Assembly (NCBI GenBank): GCA_963715565.1
Contig: OY970256.1
Location: forward strand, 2,170,001 to 2,234,000
Length of the DNA: 64,000 nucleotides
Reading direction: 5' to 3'
Origin: JACVRN01 sp963715565
GTDB lineage: Bacteria; Acidobacteriota; Blastocatellia; Pyrinomonadales; Pyrinomonadaceae
Part shown: in pieces, positions 24,557 to 31,647 of the stretch
How the letters are laid out: each line of letters opens with the position of its first letter
How positions within the stretch are numbered: position 1 is the first letter of the stretch
Program-made: the position numbers and the translations under genes
Notes under the pieces: model-generated
What the model saw: the letters and a program-made list of their open reading frames with translations, nothing else
The model's database searches: none
What the model was told of the DNA's origin: nothing

Positions 24557-27050
24557 CTTGTAACTTTTCCTCCACCTTTTCCTCAAGCGCTTTGATACTG
24601 GCGCGGGCCGCGCTCTTGATGATGTGCATCGCCTCGCGCTCGTACACTGCGCGCAAGTCTGCAATAGCGCGCGGGTCGCCGAGCACGGCCAGCGCTTTAA
24701 TAGCTGCGAGCTTGATGCGAAACGCTTTGTCCGTCAAAAGCTCAATGAGCTTCTGATAGATAGCCTCGTGCTCGTCCTTATGTTCTTTCCCGAGCGTGCC
24801 GAGCGCCATCGTGGACGCCACACGAACGGGCGGCGAAATTCCGTAAGCCGTGTGCTCCAGGGCAAGCGCAATCCCGCGACGGTCTTTGGCAATCGCCAGC
24901 GCGTCGAAGACTGTAGCACGCAATACATCCTGATAAGAATCGCGCCCGAGCATGCCTAATAATTTTTCATAAGCCTCTTCGCTCGCCGCACGCGCCAGTG
25001 CGCGCATGCTGAAGGCCGCGACGAAATAGCTCTCGTCTTCGCGCATCGCGCGCACAAGCGCACCAATTGCTTTTTGGTCCTGATGAAAACGGCCTAAGGC
25101 CCACACGATGGCACGCCGCACGCGCGCCTCTTCGCTTTTCTTCAACGCCGTGATGAGCGCGTCGCGCGCTTCTTCCGAAGCGACGCCGGAGAGCGCCACC
25201 GCCGCAGCCATACGCACAGGCCCGAACTCGTCCTGCATAAGTGTGCGTCGCAATTCCTTGGTTGTTTCTTCATCCTTGAACTGTTCGAGCGAGCGAGCCG
25301 CGCGCATACGCGCCGTAAAACACTCGGCGTGGTGCAGTTGATAAAGAAGCTCCTGTTTGGATTTTTCGTGCTCGACGGTTTTCAGGAGGCGGTCTTCCGG
25401 GTCGAACATGACGGCGAGCGGGCGCTCGTCCATAGCAAAATGAAAATCATGCTCGTCCGCGTAGACGTGTATGCGGAAAGTGCACGCGCCCGTTTTTGTC
25501 AAAACTTCTATCTCGACGGGCATGCGAAACAGCGGGGTGCCGTTCGTGGTGTCCTGCGTCTGTTTGATGCGGACGCGGAGTGCCTTGGTTTCAGCATCGT
25601 ACTGATGGCTCACCTCAAATTCGGGATAGCCGCGCCCGTAGAGCCAGTTGTTAAAGAACCAGTCGAGGCTGCGGCCCGTCACCTCTTCAATCGCGACCTT
25701 GAGATCATTCGTCTCCACACTCTGCCACTCGTGCTTTCGCAGATAGTAAGAGAGCGTGCGAAAGAAATCCGCGTCGCCCAGAACGTAGCGGAGCATGCCA
25801 AGCACTAGACAGCCTTTTTGATAAGCATGACGGTCGTAGACTTCCATAGGGAATTCATAACGGTCGTAAACGATGGGACGGCGATAACGATCGCGGTCCT
25901 CCGTCATGTAGTTATTGGTCTCCTGTATGAGAAAGAAGCGCGCCTCGTCCGTGCCCTCTGCGTGCTCGGCCCAGAGAGCTTCCGCGTAGGTCGCAAAGCT
26001 CTCCTTGAGCCAGACGTGTTTCCACGAGCGAGGCGTCAGAAGGTCGCCCCACCACTGATGCGCCAGCTCGTGCGCCACCACGTCGTGACAGTTGAAATCA
26101 AGCTCTGTCTGAGCGTCGTGCAGGAAGCGGTCTGAATGAGTAGTCGCGGAAGTGTTCTCCATAGCGCCGTAGATAAAATCGTCCACGACCACCTGCGCAT
26201 ACTTGGGATAAGGATATTCGTAATCAAAGAGCTTGTTGAAATGGCGAATCATGGCGGGCGTCGCGCTCATCAATCGCCGCGCCTCGCGCTCCGTCCCGTG
26301 ATAGGTGTAGTAAGGCACGGGCAGGCGCACGGCATGAGCTTCGATGATTGCGAAATCGCCCACGACGATGGAGACAAGATAGGCAGGGTGCGTCTCATCC
26401 TGTCGCCAGTGAAAGGTGCGCGTCCCTTCTTTTTTGTTGTGCCGCTCTTTGACGAGCCGCCCGTTCGAGAGCACTGTGAAGCGTTCGGGAACGGTTGTGA
26501 TGGTTTCGGTCGTCTGTCGCTGGTTCGGAGAATCCGTGCAGGGGAACCACGCGTGATTGTCTTCCGCCTCGCCCTGCGACCAGACCTGCAAAGGCTTCTG
26601 CGGGTACGCTTCGTCGGGCTTGATGAAGTAGAGACCGCGACGCGGGCGCGCGCTGTAGGTAATGCGCAACGTGACAGACTTTCCGCGAGGCTGTGGCTTG
26701 TCAAGATAGACGACGAGCTTTTCCGTAAAACTTTCAAATTCCAGACGGCGCGTCCCGTTTAAGACTTCCGAGACGTTCAGCTCAAAAGCGTCCAGCTCGA
26801 TTCGTTCCAGTGTGTCTCGAAACGGCGCGAGCGTAATCGAGGCGCGGCCTTCCAGATGATCGTCCGCGGGGTCTATGCGTAGGTCCAGACGTATGTGTTT
26901 GATGTCGAAGTCGCGGCTGCGCGTTTCGTGCGCGGGTGCTTCGACGGGCTTCAGTGGCGGCGGCGGCGTTTCATCGTAAGGATTGAGCGCGGCGTGAAAG
27001 CGCGGGTCTAGAAAAGCCGGGTGAAAGAGTGCGTCCCTGTGACGTGCCAA
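24513..27050 (-). CDS. M1-family zinc aminopeptidase with C-terminal HEAT repeats
   Basis: An 845-residue protein. An N-terminal beta-saddle (residues about 45-230) is followed by a catalytic domain with the exopeptidase motif GAMEN (as YGAMENTSATTH), zinc site HELAH (His327, Glu328, His331) and the third ligand Glu350 in KESFATYAE. Residues about 560-830 are repeated helical pairs (EEARDALITALKKSEEARVRRAI, KAIGALVRAMREDE, DPRAIADLRAVYE) of HEAT/PBS-lyase type. It should remove N-terminal amino acids. No signal peptide is evident. The family call is secure, and the domain arrangement is that of large bacterial M1 members. Confidence 0.92.
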   Translation of the reverse strand: MARHRDALFHPAFLDPRFHAALNPYDETPPPPLKPVEAPAHETRSRDFDIKHIRLDLRIDPADDHLEGRASITLAPFRDTLERIELDAFELNVSEVLNGTRRLEFESFTEKLVVYLDKPQPRGKSVTLRITYSARPRRGLYFIKPDEAYPQKPLQVWSQGEAEDNHAWFPCTDSPNQRQTTETITTVPERFTVLSNGRLVKERHNKKEGTRTFHWRQDETHPAYLVSIVVGDFAIIEAHAVRLPVPYYTYHGTEREARRLMSATPAMIRHFNKLFDYEYPYPKYAQVVVDDFIYGAMENTSATTHSDRFLHDAQTELDFNCHDVVAHELAHQWWGDLLTPRSWKHVWLKESFATYAEALWAEHAEGTDEARFFLIQETNNYMTEDRDRYRRPIVYDRYEFPMEVYDRHAYQKGCLVLGMLRYVLGDADFFRTLSYYLRKHEWQSVETNDLKVAIEEVTGRSLDWFFNNWLYGRGYPEFEVSHQYDAETKALRVRIKQTQDTTNGTPLFRMPVEIEVLTKTGACTFRIHVYADEHDFHFAMDERPLAVMFDPEDRLLKTVEHEKSKQELLYQLHHAECFTARMRAARSLEQFKDEETTKELRRTLMQDEFGPVRMAAAVALSGVASEEARDALITALKKSEEARVRRAIVWALGRFHQDQKAIGALVRAMREDESYFVAAFSMRALARAASEEAYEKLLGMLGRDSYQDVLRATVFDALAIAKDRRGIALALEHTAYGISPPVRVASTMALGTLGKEHKDEHEAIYQKLIELLTDKAFRIKLAAIKALAVLGDPRAIADLRAVYEREAMHIIKSAARASIKALEEKVEEKLQDGKKEKPVSTGTSH

Positions 27051-27118
27051 GTGTTCTCTCCGGTCGAGGTAAAGTTAGATTGGTGAAGATCGTAGGGGGA
27101 ATGATACCAAAACAAGCG

Positions 27119-27192
27119 CGTAAATCGTAAATCGTGAATCGTGAATAGAAAAATCGTTCTTACTATTTACGATTCACGATTTACGATTTACG
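27119..27192. repeat. Heptamer hairpin H3 (GTAAATC units)
   Basis: A 30-bp inverted repeat with one mismatch (27119-27148 against 27163-27192), composed of 7-mers GTAAATC, GTAAATC, GTGAATC, GTGAATA. The right arm overlaps the last codons and stop of the CWC gene. The related H4 lies on the other side of the corC-like gene. Confidence 0.93.
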
Positions 27193-27413
27193 GTTTCTAT
27201 TTCTTCCTGTGCGAATCGTTCAAGACACTGACGGCAAAGACAACGACTGTATCGCTCGCGCAGGATTGCGCGCATGTCGTCGGTCAAGGCGACTTGCGAG
27301 CACCAGCAACCCGCGAGCGACGCGCCGCACTCAAACGCCTCCCCGCACGCTTCGCACAGGGAAGCGTCCCGCGATTCTTCCGCTCGTGTGCCGACCTGTT
27401 CGCAGCTACTCAT
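27174..27413 (-). CDS. Cysteine-rich CWC family protein
   Basis: A 79-residue protein with the CxxC-GxxFxCG pattern (LCEACGEAFECGA) followed by GCWCSQV and a second CRQCLERF. This is the Cys_rich_CWC arrangement, a small probable zinc-binding fold of unknown role. It starts 10 bases after the stop of the CNNM/CorC-type gene and must be co-transcribed with it. The final residues (ETVNRKS) and the stop are encoded by the inner heptamers of hairpin H3, so the C terminus was probably reshaped by the repeat. Confidence 0.8.
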   Translation of the reverse strand: MSSCEQVGTRAEESRDASLCEACGEAFECGASLAGCWCSQVALTDDMRAILRERYSRCLCRQCLERFAQEEIETVNRKS

Positions 27414-27423
27414 TTCGGGAAAC

Positions 27424-28716
27424 CTATTCTGCCTGTGCCTGGCTGTGTGCGCGACGCAGTCGCAGGCGAGAGATGCGCCGGTCGTCCGCTTCCAAAACTT
27501 CCACGTCCAGACCGCGAAACGTTAGGCGCTCGCCCGGTCGCGGGACATAACCGCTCTCGCTAATCACCAGCCCCGCGATGGTCGTAAAATCGTCATCTTC
27601 AATCTCCATGTCGAAGAGACGCTCAATCTTGCCGATTTCCGTAGAGCCCGCGACGTCGTAATAGCCGTCGTCGGCTTCGACAATTTCTACAATGTCCTCG
27701 CTCTCTATATCCTCGTCCTCGATTTCGCCGACAATCTCTTCGAGTATGTCTTCGACGGTCACTAACCCTGCGACGCCGCCGTATTCGTCAATCACCATAG
27801 AGAGCTGGACGTGCGCCTTCTGCATCTCTTTGAGCAGCTCTGCGGCGGGTTTGGTCTCCGGCACGAAATAGACCGGTCGTACAAGCGAAGCGATATTTTC
27901 ATCCTCTCTTCCTTCGGGCCAGCATTGCAGGATGTCGCGCACGTAGATGATGCCTTCGACGTTATCAATCTGGTCGCGAAAGACGGGCAGGCGCGAGTAT
28001 TTCGATTCGTTAATCACGTCGCGCGCTTCGCGCACGGTAGCTGTAATCGGCAGGGCCACGATTTCCGTGCGCGGCGTCATCACTTCGTTGACGCGCGTGT
28101 CGCCAAACTCGATAATCGAGTGAATCAGCTCGCCCTGCTCCTCTTCTAAAATCCCCTCTTCCTCGCCGACGTCGATGAGCGCCTGAATATCATCGCCGTT
28201 GTCTTCCGCGTCCTCGTCACCGTTGGTTTCGATGACGGTGCGTTCGCGCCGCGAGCGGTCGAAAACTTTATGAAGCGGGTCGGCTATGAACACGAAGAGA
28301 TGATAAAAGGGGCGTATGAACGGCAGGAGCAAGAGCAGCGCTCGCTCCGGGTTGCGCGAAGAGATCATGCGCGGGATGAACTGGCGAAAGATGCCCGCGA
28401 GCACGAGCCCCGCAATAAAAGCTATCAAGAGAAATCGTGTGCCCGGAAACAGTCGGAGGCTAATGGAAGTGACGAGCACGGTCACGGCGACGAGCAGGAT
28501 TTGAATCACCGCCGAGAGCGTGAAACGAAAACGCGGGCGGTCATCGAGTATCTCTTTGAGGAAGCGCGTGGTGCGATCATCGGGGCGCTGCTCCTCGGCC
28601 TCGGAGATCAGCCGCCTCAGTCCAACGTCGCTCAACTGGCCGAACGCCATGTCCACAGTCGCCAGAAACGTCAGCGCCAGCAGAAGAAGCCCTGTGATAC
28701 CTATCGCAATATCCAT
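27424..28716 (-). CDS. CNNM/CorC-family membrane protein (DUF21-CBS-CBS-CorC_HlyC)
   Basis: The N-terminal DUF21 domain has three or four membrane helices (residues 1-150). Two CBS domains follow (VMTPRTEIVALPITATVREA, then LVRPVYFVPETKPAAELLKE), with VIDEYGGVAGLVTVEDILEE in the second. The C-terminal CorC_HlyC transport-associated domain ends with GLVISESGYVPRPGERL. Family members are linked to Mg2+/Co2+ efflux or resistance; the older name is hemolysin C-like. Position downstream of ybeY is a widespread bacterial order, so this is the core copy. Hairpin H4 separates it from ybeY. Confidence 0.9.
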   Translation of the reverse strand: MDIAIGITGLLLLALTFLATVDMAFGQLSDVGLRRLISEAEEQRPDDRTTRFLKEILDDRPRFRFTLSAVIQILLVAVTVLVTSISLRLFPGTRFLLIAFIAGLVLAGIFRQFIPRMISSRNPERALLLLLPFIRPFYHLFVFIADPLHKVFDRSRRERTVIETNGDEDAEDNGDDIQALIDVGEEEGILEEEQGELIHSIIEFGDTRVNEVMTPRTEIVALPITATVREARDVINESKYSRLPVFRDQIDNVEGIIYVRDILQCWPEGREDENIASLVRPVYFVPETKPAAELLKEMQKAHVQLSMVIDEYGGVAGLVTVEDILEEIVGEIEDEDIESEDIVEIVEADDGYYDVAGSTEIGKIERLFDMEIEDDDFTTIAGLVISESGYVPRPGERLTFRGLDVEVLEADDRRISRLRLRRAHSQAQAE

Positions 28717-28722
28717 AAGTGG

Positions 28723-28814
28723 TCGTAAATCGTAAATGGTAAATCGTAAATAGTAAATCTAAAACGCGGTCGCCCCTTGCCTACTATTGACGATTCACGA
28801 TTGACGATTCACGA
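28723..28814. repeat. Heptamer hairpin H4 (GTAAATC units)
   Basis: Left arm TCGTAAATCGTAAATGGTAA and on to 28755; right arm 28781-28814 with GACGATTCACGATTGACG. The arms pair with several mismatches. It fills the 99-base gap between ybeY and the corC-like gene. Same heptamer family as H3. Confidence 0.9.
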
Positions 28815-28815
28815 A

Positions 28816-29244
28816 TTATATTCCAAGACGGCGTCGAAGGCGCAGTTCCAAACGGTCCATCTCGCCCTCATCCCGCTCATGATCATACCCGCACAGGTGC
28901 AACAGCCCATGCAGGATAAGCTGCGACACCTCCTCCTCAAACGAAAGCCCATGCTCCCCAGCCTGCCGCGCCGCCTGCTCCACCGAAATCACCACATCGC
29001 CTAAACTAACACCTTCAGCTTTCTCAAACTCATCCTGCGCGGACGGAAACGACAACACATCCGTCGTCCCACTCTTTTTCCGCCACATCCGATTCAGCTC
29101 CCGCATCGCCCTATCCGACACAAAAGCCACCGTCACCCCCGCGCCTTCTTCGGCAGGCACAACCCCCATAGCCCGCGCCGTAAACGCACGCCAACGGTCG
29201 CCATCCACCGGCACTTTGCGCTGGCGATTAACAACCTCAATCAT
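28816..29244 (-). CDS. ybeY: Endoribonuclease YbeY
   Basis: The start is ATG 29244 (MIEVVNRQRK); it overlaps the TGA of the NACHT gene by one base (TGATG), so translation is probably coupled. The zinc site is in LILHGLLHLCGYDHERD (three His), preceded by RKKSGTTDVLSFP and GDVVIS, the standard YbeY signature. YbeY is a metal-dependent endoribonuclease needed for 16S rRNA 3' maturation and 70S quality control. Normally it follows phoH directly; here a foreign-looking gene lies between. Confidence 0.96.
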   Translation of the reverse strand: MIEVVNRQRKVPVDGDRWRAFTARAMGVVPAEEGAGVTVAFVSDRAMRELNRMWRKKSGTTDVLSFPSAQDEFEKAEGVSLGDVVISVEQAARQAGEHGLSFEEEVSQLILHGLLHLCGYDHERDEGEMDRLELRLRRRLGI

Positions 29245-31370
29245 CAAATGCCCTCGTCATCCTGCACTGCCTTCGTCTGAGCCGGAGGCAAATACAAACT
29301 TTCCAGCATCGCCCTCTTTTCATCCGGCGACATAAAAGCGAGTTTCAAATAATCTTGCAGTAAGCAAGTGGCTTTGAGGTAATTAGTCAATAGCGCTTGT
29401 TGTATGTCTGTTAGATCCCATTCATGCCCAATATTTCTATGTTTTATCATCAAAACTCGGAATTCATACGCAAACTTCCGTCGCTCTGAGGGAGTTGCTT
29501 TGTTTGATAACGATAACGAGAACTCAATCAATTCGTTTACGAGTTCATCTAGTCCTAAGTTGCGAGCGCGATTGATGGTGATGGCGAGGTCGGATACGCT
29601 ACTAAGGGTGCTAACTTGGTAGTGAATATAAGTAAGGGCGCGATCTAAATCTAATTCGCTGTTATGAAGGTGATCACTGGCATAAAGGAGGGCGCGTTCG
29701 AGACCTAGGCATAGTTCATCATTCCTGCATCCATAGCGAATTTCAATGAACAGATAATTCAGTCGTAATACCCAAGTGCTAGATTGAGCCGAAGTTGATT
29801 TGTTGGCCGCCCATGCTAACAATGCCCGTAGTTTTTCATCACCTTCGAGAAAATTATCAACGCCCTGCCGAAACGTCGTCATAAACTGATCGGCATCCGG
29901 CAACAGGCTCGTCGTCAGCAGGAATACTTCATGCCAACGCCTGTCCGTGCAATGCGCTTTGATTAGATTCGTTAATGCGCCTTTGGCAGCGTTAGCAACA
30001 ATGTATTTCGCCGTGAAGTATTCCTGAAAAGTCAGATGCGAGAAGGAATATACCTTGCGGGCACGCTCGACAAAAATGCCGTGCTGAGCCTCAATTGCTT
30101 TGAGAATAGCTTCGCCGTCGGTCGCTTCGTTCGTGTCATGTGGCGGAACATTCTTGACGTAATCCGTGATGCGTTTTTCCAACTCCTTCTGTGGGATGAA
30201 ATATTCGTTCTTTTCAAATGTCTCCGCCGCGATGCGCGCCAGCATATTCTCTTTATGTCCCGGCGACAGCTTGCGATAAAACTCGTCGCGCTTAATCCTG
30301 CGTGACGAGTCCCACTTCTTCAACAGCGCGTCTAATGCTTCCTCGTAAATTTCCACCCGTCGCTGCGGAAAGGTCAGTGTTTCGTTGAAAGCCAGACACA
30401 ACAACGTCAAAAGCAACGGCGTGCGCGCAAGATCACGTAAGCCGTTATTGTCATCCCTCCTAAACTCCGCCAGAAATTTCGCACAGGTTTCTTTGTCCTT
30501 CTTTCCTTCGTTATTACGAAACCAGTTGCTGACAAATGTTTGAATCTGTCTCTCTGTGAAGTCGGCAAGTTCCACGTAAGTGAAAGGCTCAAACGAATAA
30601 TCGCTGGCTGCGATGCGGCAGGTGATAAGACACTGCGTTTGGTCGTACTTCGCGACGAAATTGTTCATCGCGCGCGTCTGCTTATCCCTTTGCCCACTTT
30701 CTTGGTTGACTTCATCGAGGCCGTCAAAGAGGACAATTGCGGTGCCTGATTTCAACAGTTCCTCGACAAACAACTCTGCTGCGGGAAAGTCGCAGATGTC
30801 GAAACGCTCCCCTATGAAGGGCAGCAACAACTCCATGCCCGAATCGGCCCACTCTTTAAGGGAAATGAAGATCGGGACTTTATCAATAGTCTGTTCGGCT
30901 GATTTAACAGCAATGTATTTAAGGAAGGTGGTTTTGCCTGCGCCCGGTTTGCCTAAGATATAAAGGTTTCTGTCTGTTTCTATGAACAGTCTTTTATTTT
31001 TTTTCTCAACTAGTCTTTTGTATTTTTCTACGACCAATCTCAGACCATTTACTCGTTTTACATCTGGCGGCAAGTCTTGGTCGGCGGACATCTGTTTTAA
31101 GTGTTCGATGTCGAAACGACCGAAGGCCGTAGGCTTGTCCAGCATGTAGACATCGGTGAAAATATCATCGAGTAGCACGGGCTCGGCCATGCCCATGATT
31201 TGCATTGTGCCGTAGAGCTTTTTGATTTTGGCGCGGTAGTTTTCCGCCGCGTCGCGCCATTTAAATTTCTGCCAGCGACCTTTATTAAACGCATCCGTGG
31301 CTTTCTGCGTAACGGTCTCGCCGTACTTTTCCCAGAGCCATGCGCCAGCAGTGAAAGCAAGTGAAGACAT
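29244..31370 (-). CDS. NACHT-domain STAND NTPase (bNACHT-like, candidate antiphage protein)
   Basis: A 708-residue protein. A helical N-terminal region (1-130) is followed by a NACHT NTPase with Walker A GKPGAGKT (140-147), Walker B IVLFDGLDEV (212-221) and the winged-helix end marked by FSHLTFQEYFTAKYI. The remaining 230 residues are helical without obvious LRR, TPR or WD repeats, comparable to the short NACHT-associated C-terminal region of bacterial NACHT proteins. Bacterial NACHT proteins of this plan have been shown to protect against phage. No separate effector domain (nuclease, protease, TIR) is visible, so the effector must be in the terminal regions or elsewhere. It is visibly AT-richer than its neighbours and inserted between phoH and ybeY. 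A 21-bp repeat array lies directly upstream. Confidence 0.88.
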   Translation of the reverse strand: MSSLAFTAGAWLWEKYGETVTQKATDAFNKGRWQKFKWRDAAENYRAKIKKLYGTMQIMGMAEPVLLDDIFTDVYMLDKPTAFGRFDIEHLKQMSADQDLPPDVKRVNGLRLVVEKYKRLVEKKNKRLFIETDRNLYILGKPGAGKTTFLKYIAVKSAEQTIDKVPIFISLKEWADSGMELLLPFIGERFDICDFPAAELFVEELLKSGTAIVLFDGLDEVNQESGQRDKQTRAMNNFVAKYDQTQCLITCRIAASDYSFEPFTYVELADFTERQIQTFVSNWFRNNEGKKDKETCAKFLAEFRRDDNNGLRDLARTPLLLTLLCLAFNETLTFPQRRVEIYEEALDALLKKWDSSRRIKRDEFYRKLSPGHKENMLARIAAETFEKNEYFIPQKELEKRITDYVKNVPPHDTNEATDGEAILKAIEAQHGIFVERARKVYSFSHLTFQEYFTAKYIVANAAKGALTNLIKAHCTDRRWHEVFLLTTSLLPDADQFMTTFRQGVDNFLEGDEKLRALLAWAANKSTSAQSSTWVLRLNYLFIEIRYGCRNDELCLGLERALLYASDHLHNSELDLDRALTYIHYQVSTLSSVSDLAITINRARNLGLDELVNELIEFSLSLSNKATPSERRKFAYEFRVLMIKHRNIGHEWDLTDIQQALLTNYLKATCLLQDYLKLAFMSPDEKRAMLESLYLPPAQTKAVQDDEGI

Positions 31371-31396
31371 TTAGTGTGCGTAGAACTAAAACAAAT

Positions 31397-31585
31397 GGCC
31401 TTCTTGAAGATTTTCGTTCAGCAGTTAAAGATTTCAACGCGCTTGCTGAACTTCTCAACAGGCCTGTTAAAGATTTCAACTGGTCGGTTAGAGTTTTCAA
31501 CCCGTGTCCTACTAAATATAACCCGCGTGCTACTAGCTTTAACCGCTTAGCTTAAAAGTTTAACTGCTTTCCTCTACGTTTCAAC
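31397..31585. repeat. 21-bp phased palindrome array upstream of the NACHT gene
   Basis: Read on the minus strand, successive units start with GTTGAAA, GTTAAAC, GTTAAAG, GTTATAT, GTTGAAA, GTTGAAA, GTTGAGA, GTTGAAA. Their edges on the plus strand fall at 31585, 31564, 31543, 31522, 31501, 31480, 31459 and 31438, exactly 21 bases apart; a ninth, decayed unit ends at 31417. Two units are identical over 15 bases (GTTGAAATCTTTAAC), itself a near palindrome; the last six bases vary. The array ends 27 bases before the NACHT start codon. Weak open frames of 64-71 codons cross it on both strands and give heptapeptide repeats, but have no independent support as genes. Confidence 0.9.
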
Positions 31586-31647
31586 AACCCCGCTACTCAT
31601 TCACACGATGACGTTGCTGATTTTAGCGGGCCAGCTACTCAAATTTA

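Noticed and set aside
31361..31555. Small protein of 64 residues with heptapeptide repeats (VKDFN-type) opposite the NACHT start
   Set aside because: The repeat follows automatically from the 21-bp period (7 codons). It starts within the NACHT gene on the other strand, has no ribosome-binding site, and a frame on the opposite strand gives an equally regular peptide.
31397..31585. CRISPR array, suggested by repeated GTTGAAA
   Set aside because: The period is a constant 21 bases with only about six variable bases between palindromes. There are no 30-40 bp spacers, the repeats are degenerate, and no cas gene is near.
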